Source: Janthinobacterium lividum (GTDB lineage Bacteria; Pseudomonadota; Gammaproteobacteria; Burkholderiales; Burkholderiaceae_D). From it: a stretch of 64,000 nt of DNA. The notes below the pieces were generated by a model. That model saw nothing but the letters and a program-made list of their open reading frames with translations, was not told the origin of the DNA and did no database searches. How positions within the stretch are numbered: position 1 is the stretch's first letter; each line of letters begins with the position of its first letter. Shown here piece by piece: positions 35,201 to 42,859 of this stretch. A program made the position numbers and the translations under genes. The DNA is taken from NCBI RefSeq assembly GCF_011601275.1, contig NZ_JAAOLY010000003.1, positions 357,318 through 421,317 on the forward strand. The letters are read 5' to 3'.

Positions 35201-35766
35201 AGATCGACAACATCTCGGAACTGTTCGGCGGCAACGAAAAGGGCACGGGCTTTGCCAAGCTGTCCAGCTATGACTCGAACGGCGACGGCGTGGTCGATGC
35301 CCACGATGACAAGTTTGCGGAATTGCGCATCTGGCGCGACGCCAACAGCAATGGCGTGACGGACGACGGCGAATTGATGTCGCTGAACGACGCCGGCGTG
35401 GCCAGCCTGACGGTCAGCTACACGGAACTGCCGTTCCTCGACGCCAACAGCAATTTGCACCTTGAGCGCAGCAGCGCCACCCTGGCCGACGGCAAGTCGG
35501 TCGACATGACGGACGTGTATTTCAACGTCGACGCCAAGGATGCGGCCGCCGCCGGCGTGGCCTTGCCGAGCATGGCCGACCTGCTGCGTGACGACAGCAC
35601 GCTCGACGTGGTGCTGGGCCAGGATGGCACGGTCAACACGGTCGCTGCCGCTCAGGCTGCCACCGTTGCCCCGGCTGCCGAAGCCCAGGCCCAGTGCGAG
35701 ATGGCCGACCTCTTGCGTCGCGCCATGGCCCACGCAAATACCCAGCCCCAGGAAATGGCTGCCTGA
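32254..35766 (+). CDS. Large SdrD B-like repeat protein, predicted type I-secreted surface protein
   Basis: 1170-residue, acidic, Gly/Asp/Asn-rich protein with no N-terminal signal peptide. Residues 1 to about 230 form two beta-rich modules (the second with IIDPVNDAPDAADKTF, cadherin/VCBS-like). Six SdrD B-like domains of about 115 residues follow, each opening (L/I)GDxVWxDxNxNGVQDAGE with a calcium-binding Asp pattern and ending in a DAG(L/I) strand. The C-terminal part (from about 930) has several DxNxDGxxD calcium loops (DLNGDGVHT, DSNGNGKID, DSNGDGVVDAHDD) and a tail without Cys-rich or sortase motif. A complete type I secretion system follows at 36658-41422. ATG 32254 is behind AGGAGG. 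Likely adhesin or matrix protein. Confidence 0.82.
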   Translation: MTTYNLSTTVHVCEDINKNFDIRDLLIQAGYSVQGELNIKNFTVLLPDDTESTENTPLFGMLDADTVYVRPGDWAANYNGSFSTIQVTIDKGNGDIVQLSLQVIIDPVNDAPDAADKTFTLVDGSSVVLSESDFGFHDDVEHDGFKSIVITNTTTAGQVLLNGVAVAVGTEVSIDDIRAGHLVFMPSQTVAGDFDLGFKVRDDGGTAGCNAQDLSLAPHYLTFKVPMAHLGDFVWEDKNANGVQDAGEAGIANVVVQLKDTAGNVVASTTTDASGGYHFDVNPGTYSVTVVAPAGYVPTAANQGGDTAKDSNIDAAGKMAPVTLAPGETNLTLDAGLYRTAELGDRVWFDTNRNGVQDAGEAGAAGVKVTLLDASGNAVGSPLITDANGNYLFTNLKPGAYSVQFDKTTLPSGYAFTGQDQGGDDQRDSDANADGRTAQVLLASGDSNHSLDAGIVALPATLGDRVWHDSNMNGVQDAGESGIGGVTVQLKNATGSVIGSTVTDATGYYNFSVDPGTYSIAVVAPAGYLTTVKDAGGNDALDSDINTLGNSGQVTVAAGQNYRDLDAGLYKTASIGDRVWFDANGNGTQDAGEAGVGGVKVNLYNEQGAVVASATTDASGNYLFSNLVPGNYYLGFVPPAGYGFTKADIGGYATDSDVNPATGFTTTWAALKSGETQMDWDAGLVKLNTASIGDRVWEDKNYNGVQEAGELGVAGVKVNLLNAYNQVIATTTTNASGNYLFSELAAGSYKVEVIRPSGFYYTKANVGVDTADSDVDVSTGRSGLINLAAGQNDMSWDAGIYRKASLGDKVWRDADHDGVQDYNEAGIANIKVQLYSGSGVLLATTYTNAYGNYLFSNLDPGSYSLKFDKSGVYHAGYAMDTWKWGAKNVGANDNIDSDVNSNGTTGNVVYTDILKLASGQNDMSWDAAITPIVIDLNGDGVHTIARADFHGSFDLLGTGNAIQTGWVSAQDGLLAIDSNGNGKIDNISELFGGNEKGTGFAKLSSYDSNGDGVVDAHDDKFAELRIWRDANSNGVTDDGELMSLNDAGVASLTVSYTELPFLDANSNLHLERSSATLADGKSVDMTDVYFNVDAKDAAAAGVALPSMADLLRDDSTLDVVLGQDGTVNTVAAAQAATVAPAAEAQAQCEMADLLRRAMAHANTQPQEMAA
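32941..35036 (+). repeat. Six tandem SdrD B-like domain repeats
   Basis: Repeat units start at about 32941, 33280, 33640, 33978, 34327 and 34669, each 340-370 bases and opening with a GGCGAC...GTNTGG...GACGCGGGCGAG pattern. Units are clearly related but diverged at the base level, so recent slippage is not indicated. Each encodes one calcium-loop beta-sandwich domain of the large secreted protein. Confidence 0.85.
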
Positions 35767-35806
35767 TGTCCCTTGCCGGCCCGTAATCCTGCCCGGCAAT
35801 GTCGCA

Positions 35807-35832
35807 CCGGCGCGCCCGTCACGGGGCGCCGG
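35807..35832 (+). terminator. Stem-loop after the SdrD-like gene
   Basis: CCGGCGC and CCCG pair with CGGG and GCGCCGG around a three-base loop, with one bulged G, 41 bases after the stop codon. No strong T run follows directly, so termination may be partial. Confidence 0.5.
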
Positions 35833-35882
35833 CGCTTTCCATGCTTTTTTGCACATTTGATAATAGAAATAGGGAAACCACG

Positions 35883-36554
35883 ATGAAACAATCCATGCAC
35901 CTGTTCGTTCGCGGCGCCATCGCCGCCGCCACATTCGCCCTTGCCAGCGGCAGCGCCCTGGCCGCCTCCAACCTGCAAGTCGTCGATTCGCACAGCGTCA
36001 GCCTGTTTACGGCTGCCGGCGGCGCCTTCGGCTCGGGCAGCGCCATCTCGCCGACCTTGTGGGAAGTCAAGTACGACAGCAACACCTTCCTGGCGTTTTG
36101 CCTCGATCCCCATGTCGCACTGAGCAATAGTTCGAACAGCTACAGCAGCGGCGTCTTCGCCGCCAGCGATGCCGTCAAGCGCTTGTATGAAGGCTATTAC
36201 GCCTCGTCCGTCGCGAACGTGTCGACCAGCGCCAACAGCGCCGCCGCCTTCCAGCTGGCCCTGTGGGAGTTGAATAACGACAACACGAACCTGCTGACGG
36301 GCGACCTGCGTTTCAAAAGCCTGAGCAATGCCGTCGTCAGCCAGGCCAACACCATGCTGGGCGTGGCAACGGGCAATGGCGCCATCCAGAACCTGTACAG
36401 CTACACGAGCTTGAGCAGCGTCAACCCGGCTTCGCAGACCCTGCTTTCCGTGTCGCCGGTGCCGGAAGCGCAAACGTGGGCCATGCTGGTCGCGGGCCTG
36501 GGCCTGCTGGGCTTCATGGCGCGCCGCCGCAAGGGCGCTTCCGCGCTGACTTGA
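35883..36554 (+). CDS. PEP-CTERM sorting-domain protein
   Basis: 223-residue exported protein with an N-terminal Sec signal (GAIAAATFALASGSALA) and a C-terminal tripartite sorting tail: PVPEAQTWAMLVAGLGLLGF followed by ARRRK. This matches PEP-CTERM tails recognised by an exosortase, though the usual PEP(S/A)T is PEAQT here. The mature part is Ser/Asn-rich and has a motif LWEVKYDSNTFLAFCLDPHV. It lies between the SdrD-like gene and its presumed secretion genes, closed by a strong terminator. Role unknown; EPS/biofilm association is typical of the class. Confidence 0.85.
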   Translation: MKQSMHLFVRGAIAAATFALASGSALAASNLQVVDSHSVSLFTAAGGAFGSGSAISPTLWEVKYDSNTFLAFCLDPHVALSNSSNSYSSGVFAASDAVKRLYEGYYASSVANVSTSANSAAAFQLALWELNNDNTNLLTGDLRFKSLSNAVVSQANTMLGVATGNGAIQNLYSYTSLSSVNPASQTLLSVSPVPEAQTWAMLVAGLGLLGFMARRRKGASALT

Positions 36555-36606
36555 TTATTACTCACTAATTATTGCTCATCGCTTATCGCGCAAGCGATAG
36601 CGTTCC

Positions 36607-36643
36607 CGCTGCGGCGCGCCCGACCTGCGCGCCGCAGCGTTTT
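36607..36643 (+). terminator. Intrinsic terminator after the PEP-CTERM gene
   Basis: Perfect 13-base stem CGCTGCGGCGCGC/GCGCGCCGCAGCG with a seven-base loop and a TTTTATT tail. It ends 14 bases before the type I secretion ATPase start, so the secretion genes need readthrough or their own promoter. Confidence 0.88.
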
Positions 36644-36657
36644 ATTGTGAATCCATC

Positions 36658-38811
36658 ATGACCCCACCCCCCGACACTTCCACCGCTTCCGCCGGCATGT
36701 CCACCCATGCGCTCGCCGAGGCCATCGTCTTCCTCGCGCGCTTTTTCGGCGTGGCCGTGCAGGCCGAGCGCCTGCGCGCCAGCGTGGCGGCCCAGGCCAG
36801 CCCGGCCGCCGCCGATTTCCTCGACCAGGCGCTGGCGCAAGCCACCCTGGCCGGCACCGCGTTGCCGGCAGGAACGCCGCGCCGCGCTACGGAAATGCCT
36901 GCCTTGCTGCTCAACGGGGAGGGGCAGGCGCTGGTGATACTGTCTATTGCCGATGGTAAATATGAATGCCACGTGCCCGGCATTGAAGGCAGCGCCTGGC
37001 TGGACGCGGCCGCGCTGGAGCAGGAAGTGCCCGACGCACGCTGGGTGGCCGTGCGGCCCGTACTATTCTTCGACCAGCGCAGCTTGCTCTACAGCATGCC
37101 GGTGGCGGGGCGCTGGTTCTGGGATGTCTTCAACCGCAACCGCCGGGTCTTCCGCTGGGCCCTGCTGGGCACCCTGGTGCTCAATATCATCGGCGCGCTG
37201 GTGCCGTTCTATGCGATGGCCGTGTATGACCGCGTGATCCCGAACAATGCCACTTCCAGCCTGTGGGTGCTGACGATCGCCGTCGTGGTGCTGACGGGCT
37301 TCGAGCTGGCCCTGCGCCTGTTGCGCGGCGAACTGGTGGAAACGGCGTCGCGCCGCATGGACGTGGCGCTGTCGTCGAACATCTTTGCCCAGTGCTTGCG
37401 CCTGCGCGCGGCCAGCCGGCCCGCCTCCGGCGGCACCCTGGCCAATACCGTGCGCGATTTCGAATCCGTGCGCGAATTCTTTGCCTCGACCACTCTGACG
37501 ACCCTGGGCGACTTGCCGTTCTTGCTGCTGTTCCTGCTGGTGATCGCTCTGGTAGGCGGCTGGCTCGTACTCGTGCCGCTGGCCGTCATCCCGATTTTGC
37601 TGCTGGTGGCCTTTGCCTCGCGCGCGGCGCTGGCGCGCCACGTGGCCGCCTCGATGCAGGAAAGCGCGCAGCGCACGGCGCACCTGTTTGAAACCATGAA
37701 TGGCCTCGATACCATCAAGGCGCTGGGCGCCGAAGCGTGGAGCCGGCGCAAGTGGGAAAGCCTGACGGTGGCCATCGCCGCCAACAGCGTCGAGACGCGC
37801 GAAATCGTCAGCCGCGTCAATTACATCAACACGGCCGTGCTGGCCCTGTCCGGCGTGGCCGTGGTGGCCACGGGCGCCTTGCTGATGGGCGAGCACCTGC
37901 TGACCCTGGGCCAGATCATCGCCGTGAGCATGCTGACGGGCCGCGCTCTCGCGCCCGTGAGCCAGATCGCGGGCCTGATCATGCGCTGGGAGCAGACCAA
38001 GCTGTCGTATCACGCGCTCAATAAAATCATGGAAGCGCCGACCGATGACGACGCGGCCAGCCTGCAGGCACCGCCCCTGTCCGGGCGCATCGAATTTCGC
38101 GACGTGGGCTTTGCCTACCCGAATTCGCCGCCGCTGCTCGATAAACTCAATCTGCACATCCGCCCCGGCGAACGGGTCGGCGTGATCGGCAAGCTCGGTT
38201 CCGGCAAGAGCACCTTGCTGCGTTTGCTGCTGAACCAGTACGGCCCGCAAAGCGGCAGCGTGCTGTTCGACGACCTGGTGAGCACCCAGTTGGAGCCTTT
38301 GAGCCTGCGCCGCCAGATCGGCTACGTACCGCAGGACGTGACGCTGTTCCACGGCACCCTGCGCGAAAACATCGAACTGGGACGCAGCCAGCCTGACGAC
38401 GCCAGCCTGCTCGACGCCATCCGCCTGGCCTGCCTCGACGACATCATCACCCAGCTGCCCAACGGCGTGGCGACGGAAGTGGGCGAGCGGGGCGAACGCC
38501 TGTCCGGCGGCCAGCGGCAAGCCGTGGCCATGGCCCGCGCCTTGCTCGCGAAACCGACCATGCTGCTGCTCGATGAGCCGAGCAGCATGTTCGACCCGGC
38601 CACCGAGCAGCGCTTGATCTCCCGGCTGCGTACATTGAAAGACACGACCATCGTGCTGGTCACCCACCGCATGGCCATGCTGGCGCTGGTGGACCGCCTG
38701 ATCGTCTTCGACAAGGGGCGCATCGTGGCCGATGGCCCGCGCGATGAGGTCATGCGCGTGTTGAACAGCCAGGCGGCCAGGCCTGCGGCGGAACAGGGAG
38801 TAGCGGCATGA
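36658..38811 (+). CDS. Type I secretion ABC transporter/ATPase (LapB/LssB type)
   Basis: Inner-membrane exporter of 717 residues. N-terminal C39-like domain (about 1-130, LAEAIVFLARFFGVAVQAER) lacks the catalytic Cys, as in HlyB/LapB exporters that leave the substrate uncleaved; then six transmembrane helices (from about 160), and the ATPase domain with Walker A GKLGSGKST, signature LSGGQRQAVAMARALL and Walker B MLLLDEPSSMFD. The order with downstream membrane-fusion and TolC genes, each overlapping by four bases or less, defines one secretion operon. The SdrD-like protein upstream is the obvious cargo. Confidence 0.93.
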   Translation: MTPPPDTSTASAGMSTHALAEAIVFLARFFGVAVQAERLRASVAAQASPAAADFLDQALAQATLAGTALPAGTPRRATEMPALLLNGEGQALVILSIADGKYECHVPGIEGSAWLDAAALEQEVPDARWVAVRPVLFFDQRSLLYSMPVAGRWFWDVFNRNRRVFRWALLGTLVLNIIGALVPFYAMAVYDRVIPNNATSSLWVLTIAVVVLTGFELALRLLRGELVETASRRMDVALSSNIFAQCLRLRAASRPASGGTLANTVRDFESVREFFASTTLTTLGDLPFLLLFLLVIALVGGWLVLVPLAVIPILLLVAFASRAALARHVAASMQESAQRTAHLFETMNGLDTIKALGAEAWSRRKWESLTVAIAANSVETREIVSRVNYINTAVLALSGVAVVATGALLMGEHLLTLGQIIAVSMLTGRALAPVSQIAGLIMRWEQTKLSYHALNKIMEAPTDDDAASLQAPPLSGRIEFRDVGFAYPNSPPLLDKLNLHIRPGERVGVIGKLGSGKSTLLRLLLNQYGPQSGSVLFDDLVSTQLEPLSLRRQIGYVPQDVTLFHGTLRENIELGRSQPDDASLLDAIRLACLDDIITQLPNGVATEVGERGERLSGGQRQAVAMARALLAKPTMLLLDEPSSMFDPATEQRLISRLRTLKDTTIVLVTHRMAMLALVDRLIVFDKGRIVADGPRDEVMRVLNSQAARPAAEQGVAA

Positions 38812-40121
38812 GCGCCCTGAATGCCCGTCCTCTGCCGGCGGCCCACCCGGACCCGGAACGCGAACCGCAGCGCATCGTCACGCGCATGCTGGCGCTGATC
38901 GCCGTATTGCTGGTACTGGTGCTGGCCTGGGCCACTTTTGCACAGCTCGACGTGTCCGTGAATGGCCGTGGCGCCATCACGCCGCCGTCGCACTTGCAGG
39001 AAGTGCAAAGCCTGGAAGGGGGCATCGTGCGTGAAATGCTCGTGAAACCGGGCCAGCGCGTGCGCCGCGGCGACTTGCTGCTGCGCCTGGACACGGCCCA
39101 GTACGAAGCCAACCTGGGCGCCAGCGTGCAGAACCGCCTGGCCGCGCTGGCGGGCAGGGCGCGCCTCGACGCGCTGCTGTCCGGTGGCACGCCCCAGTTT
39201 GCGCCGGAATGGCAGCAGGAGGCGCCCGAGCTGATCGCCAAGGAAACGCAATTGTGGCGCGACGGCCAGCGCGAGTTCGCGTCGGCCACGGCGGCCGCGC
39301 GCGAAGGCGTGACGCGCCGGCGCGGTGAGCTGGCCGAGGCGCACAGCCGCATCGCCCAACTCGACACGGGCTTGAGAATCGCCCTGGAAAGCCTGTCGAT
39401 CGAAGAGCGGCTGTTCAAGGAGGGCGCCGGTTCGCGCGGCGACTACCTGAACGCCCAGCAGCGCGTGCAGCAGCAGCGCACGGAACTCGACGGCCTGCGC
39501 GCCTCCGTGCCGCGCCTGGCGGCCACCCTGGCCGAGGCGCAGGCGCAGGCCGGCGAAGTGGAAGCGCGCATGCGCGGCCAGTGGGGCGCCCAGCGCAGCG
39601 AATACGAAACCAAGGCCGGCGCCCTGGCCAGCACCGTGAAGGGCCAGCAGGACCAGGTGAGCCGGCGCGACGTGACGGCGCCTGTCGACGGCGTCGTCAA
39701 CCGCGTGCTGGTGGCCACCGTGGGCGGCGTGGCGCAGCCAGGCAAACCTATCCTGGAAATCGTGCCGGCCGATTCGGAAATGCTGATCTCCGTGCGCGTC
39801 AAGCCGTCGGACATCGGTTTCATCCACGTGGGGCAGCGCGCCTCGGCCAATGTGCTGGCGTATGACGCCACCACCTATGGACGCATGCAGGCGCAGGTGG
39901 TGCGCGTGGGCGCCGATGCGATTCCCGATGAACGCAACGAGCCTTATTTCGAGGTGCAGCTGAGTACCGACCGCAGCCAGTTGACGGCGCACGGCAAGGT
40001 GCTGCCGATTACGCCCGGCATGCCCGTCGACGTGGGCATCCTGACGGGGCGCCGCTCGGTGCTGCAATATGTGTTCAAGCCCGTGTTGCGCGGCTTGCAG
40101 TCTTCCCTGCAGGAGCGGTGA
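38808..40121 (+). CDS. Type I secretion membrane-fusion protein (HlyD/LapC family)
   Basis: 437-residue periplasmic adaptor anchored by one N-terminal helix (MLALIAVLLVLVLAWATFAQ). Seen: the lipoyl half EVQSLEGGIVREMLVKPGQR, long coiled-coil hairpin (about 110-280, with YLNAQQRVQQQRTELDGL), and a second barrel half with DGVVNRVLVATVGGVAQPGK. TPGMPVDVGILTGRRSVLQY is the typical C-terminus for type I adaptors. It overlaps the ABC gene by ATGA. Confidence 0.93.
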   Translation: MSALNARPLPAAHPDPEREPQRIVTRMLALIAVLLVLVLAWATFAQLDVSVNGRGAITPPSHLQEVQSLEGGIVREMLVKPGQRVRRGDLLLRLDTAQYEANLGASVQNRLAALAGRARLDALLSGGTPQFAPEWQQEAPELIAKETQLWRDGQREFASATAAAREGVTRRRGELAEAHSRIAQLDTGLRIALESLSIEERLFKEGAGSRGDYLNAQQRVQQQRTELDGLRASVPRLAATLAEAQAQAGEVEARMRGQWGAQRSEYETKAGALASTVKGQQDQVSRRDVTAPVDGVVNRVLVATVGGVAQPGKPILEIVPADSEMLISVRVKPSDIGFIHVGQRASANVLAYDATTYGRMQAQVVRVGADAIPDERNEPYFEVQLSTDRSQLTAHGKVLPITPGMPVDVGILTGRRSVLQYVFKPVLRGLQSSLQER

Positions 40122-41422
40122 TGCGTACTTTTTTACTTTGCATGGCATTCGCCTGCGCCAACGCGGAGGCTCAAACGGCCCAGTCCACGCCACCGGCCGC
40201 TTTCCAGGCGCAGTCCGCGCGCGGCTTGCCCGCCTTGCTGGCGCGCGCCGTGCCGCGCGATCCGCAGGTGATCGCGGCGCAGGCGGCGCTGGCCACCACC
40301 GAGGCGCGCTACAGGCAGGCCCGTTCGCGCCTGTTCCCGACGGCCGCGCTGCAGGCGACGCGGGGGCGCAGCAATGACCTCGACGGCACTCTGGACGTGG
40401 AACGCCGCACGCATCAGGTGGAGGCGAGCGTGCGCTGGAATGTCTACAACGGCGGCGCCGACCGCGCCGAACTCGATGCGGCCGAGCGCGACATGGCGGG
40501 CGCCGCTTTCGACGTGGAGCGGGCGCGCGCGGACAGCGCGGAAAAGCTGGCCGAAGCGTATTTCGACATGCAGCGCCTGGATCGCAGCCTGCAGCAGTCG
40601 CAGGAACGGCTGCGCGACGTGACGCAGCTGGTGCGGCAGGTGACGCGCCAGGCGGAGCTGGGCAAAGCGTCGGAAGTTGACCGCGAACTGGCGCAAAGCT
40701 CGCAGCTGGACGCGGAACTGGTGCACGACGGCTTGCTGACGGACCAGCAGGCGGCGCGCATCAAGCTCGAAGCGCTGGCCTTCGAGCCGGTGGCGCAGTT
40801 TGCCGATTTCGCCTTCGCGCCGCTGCCGGCGCAGGCCCTGGAGAATGCCGATACGCAGCAGGCTCAATTGCGCGCCGCGCGCGAGCGGGCGGCGGCGGCC
40901 CAGCTGCGCGTGCGCAGCGTGGCGGCCACCCTGGCGCCAAAAGTGGACCTGAATGTCAGCCACTTGTTGAATAACAAGACCACGCCGCCGCCGTCGACCA
41001 TCCAGCAGCGGGGCTGGTCGGTGGGCGTGTCGTGGGAAATTCCGCTCGGAGGGGGCGGCCTGGCGCAACGCGACGAGAGCATCAGCCGCGCCCAGGCGGC
41101 CGAGGCGGACGTGGCGCGCGCCGAGCAGGGTACGCGCGCCGACCTGGCCAGCATGCTGCCGCGCATCGCCAATGCGCAGCGCACCCTGGCCTTGCTCGAC
41201 GAGCAGGAAAAGAAGATGGCCTTCGTCGTGCGCGGCGGGACCATCCAGTACGAGGCGGGCAGGCGTAACCTGCAGCAGGTCATCCAGACACGCGACAGCT
41301 ACTTCACGATACAGCAGCGGCGCAGCGACCAGGTGCACCGTCTGACCCTGGCGCAGATGCGGCAATATGCGCTGGCAGGGCGGTTACTGGCCGCGTTCGG
41401 CCTGGCGCAGGAGGCAAAATAG
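40121..41422 (+). CDS. TolC-family outer-membrane channel of the type I system
   Basis: 433-residue outer-membrane efflux protein with a short signal peptide (FLLCMAFACANAEA). Two repeats of the TolC fold, with Ala/Gln-rich coiled coils (EKLAEAYFDMQRLDRSLQQS; ARERAAAAQLRVRSVAATLA) and the conserved strand WSVGVSWEIPLGGGG. ATG 40121 overlaps the adaptor gene stop and lies five bases after AGGAG; a GTG at 40118 is too close. AggA/LapE-type relationship is likely. Confidence 0.9.
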   Translation: MRTFLLCMAFACANAEAQTAQSTPPAAFQAQSARGLPALLARAVPRDPQVIAAQAALATTEARYRQARSRLFPTAALQATRGRSNDLDGTLDVERRTHQVEASVRWNVYNGGADRAELDAAERDMAGAAFDVERARADSAEKLAEAYFDMQRLDRSLQQSQERLRDVTQLVRQVTRQAELGKASEVDRELAQSSQLDAELVHDGLLTDQQAARIKLEALAFEPVAQFADFAFAPLPAQALENADTQQAQLRAARERAAAAQLRVRSVAATLAPKVDLNVSHLLNNKTTPPPSTIQQRGWSVGVSWEIPLGGGGLAQRDESISRAQAAEADVARAEQGTRADLASMLPRIANAQRTLALLDEQEKKMAFVVRGGTIQYEAGRRNLQQVIQTRDSYFTIQQRRSDQVHRLTLAQMRQYALAGRLLAAFGLAQEAK

Positions 41423-41516
41423 GGCTGGCGTGCGCTGTTTCACGCAGACTTGATGCATGAAATGCCCATTGTGTGGCACACTGCGCGCTCGCATATCATC
41501 GTTGTCGCGGGAGCGC

Positions 41517-42794
41517 ATGAGCATCATCAAACAATTTCCCTTCGAGTGGCAGGTCGGCGTGCGCTATACGCGCGCCGGGAAACGCAGTGGCCGCAACAGC
41601 TTCATTTCCTTCATCTCCCTCATTTCCGTGGCCGGCATCGGTCTGGGTGTGGCCGCCCTGATCGTCGTGCTGTCCGTCATGAACGGCTTCCAGAAGGAAG
41701 TCACCGACCGCCTGATGTCGGTGCTGGCCCACGTCGAGGTGTTCGATACGAGCGGCTCCATGCCGAATTGGCAGGCGCAGGAGCGCGCCGCCTACGCCAA
41801 CCCGCAAGTCAAGGCCGTGTCGCCGTTCGTGGAAACCCAGGGCATGCTGCTCAATGACGAAACCATGCGTCCGTCCGTCGTGCGCGGCGTGCTGCCGCAG
41901 CAGGAAGCCACCGTGTCCAGTGTGGCGAGCCAGATGAAGCAGGGTAGTTTCAACGATCTCACGCCAGGCTCGTACAACATCGTGCTGGGCATCGACCTGG
42001 CCAAGGCGCTCGACGTGAAAGTGGGGCAGAACGTTACCCTGATGCTGGAACGCGAGCCGAGGGCGGGCGATCCGGCCAACGGCATCGTCATGCCGCGCAT
42101 GCGCGCGCTGAAGGTAGCCGGCATCTTCGAGGCGGGCCACAATGAACTCGATGGCAGCCTGGCCTTCGTCAACATGCAGGACGCGGAGCAGCTGCTGCAG
42201 CTCGACGGCCCGTCCGGCCTGCGTTTGCGCCTGCATGACATGAACAAGGCGCCGCAGGTGGCGCGCGAACTCAAGGCGTCGATGCCGGGCCAGCTATGGA
42301 TGCGCGACTGGTCGCGCGCCAGTGCCAGCTGGTATGCGCTGGTGCAAAGCCAGAAGAACATGATGTTCATCATCCTCAGCATGATCATCGCCGTGGCCGC
42401 GTTCAACCTCGTCTCGACCCTGGTGATGTCGGTCACCGACAAGCAGGCCGACATCGCGATTCTGCGCACCCTGGGCGCTTCGCCGTTCTCCATTATGAAG
42501 ATTTTCATGATCCAGGGCGCGCTGGTCGGCTTGCTGGGGAGTGCCCTGGGCGTGATCGGCGGCGTCGTGCTGGCGCTGAACGTGGGCGTCATCGTGCCCT
42601 TCATCGAAGGCATCTTCGGCCTGCACTTCATTTCCAAGGAAATCTACCAGATCAGCGCCGTGCCGTCCGACGTGCATTGGCTGGACGTGGTGCAGATCGG
42701 CCTGATCGCCTTCGGCCTGGCGCTGGTGGCAACGATCTATCCGAGCTGGCGCGCCGCGCGTGTCAAGCCGGCCGAGGCGCTGCGCTATGAGTAA
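41517..42794 (+). CDS. Lipoprotein-releasing ABC permease, LolC/LolE family (copy 1)
   Basis: 425-residue inner-membrane permease of the system that extracts lipoproteins for transfer to LolA. N-terminal helix [20 protein letters not shown], a periplasmic domain with the family's [17 protein letters not shown] stretch, and C-terminal FtsX-like helices ([39 protein letters not shown]), ending [15 protein letters not shown] longer in-frame start at 41457 is rejected. It is followed 65 bases later by a closely similar second copy; the pair may form a LolC-LolE-type heterodimer. Confidence 0.9.
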   Translation: MSIIKQFPFEWQVGVRYTRAGKRSGRNSFISFISLISVAGIGLGVAALIVVLSVMNGFQKEVTDRLMSVLAHVEVFDTSGSMPNWQAQERAAYANPQVKAVSPFVETQGMLLNDETMRPSVVRGVLPQQEATVSSVASQMKQGSFNDLTPGSYNIVLGIDLAKALDVKVGQNVTLMLEREPRAGDPANGIVMPRMRALKVAGIFEAGHNELDGSLAFVNMQDAEQLLQLDGPSGLRLRLHDMNKAPQVARELKASMPGQLWMRDWSRASASWYALVQSQKNMMFIILSMIIAVAAFNLVSTLVMSVTDKQADIAILRTLGASPFSIMKIFMIQGALVGLLGSALGVIGGVVLALNVGVIVPFIEGIFGLHFISKEIYQISAVPSDVHWLDVVQIGLIAFGLALVATIYPSWRAARVKPAEALRYE

Positions 42795-42812
42795 TTGGCT
42801 GATCAACAAACT

Positions 42813-42842
42813 GCCGGGGTCAGACCCGGCTGGTCGGACCCC
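42813..42842. repeat. GGGTCAGACCC-type intergenic hairpin
   Basis: GCCGGG-GTCAGA-CCCGGC is a perfect short hairpin, directly followed by TGGTCGGACCCC. Motifs of this GGTC(A/G)GACCC style recur in intergenic DNA of Oxalobacteraceae from memory; this copy separates the two LolC/E genes. A related GACCCCGC hairpin occurs at 46927. Confidence 0.45.
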
Positions 42843-42859
42843 TGAGAAATAACGAATCA

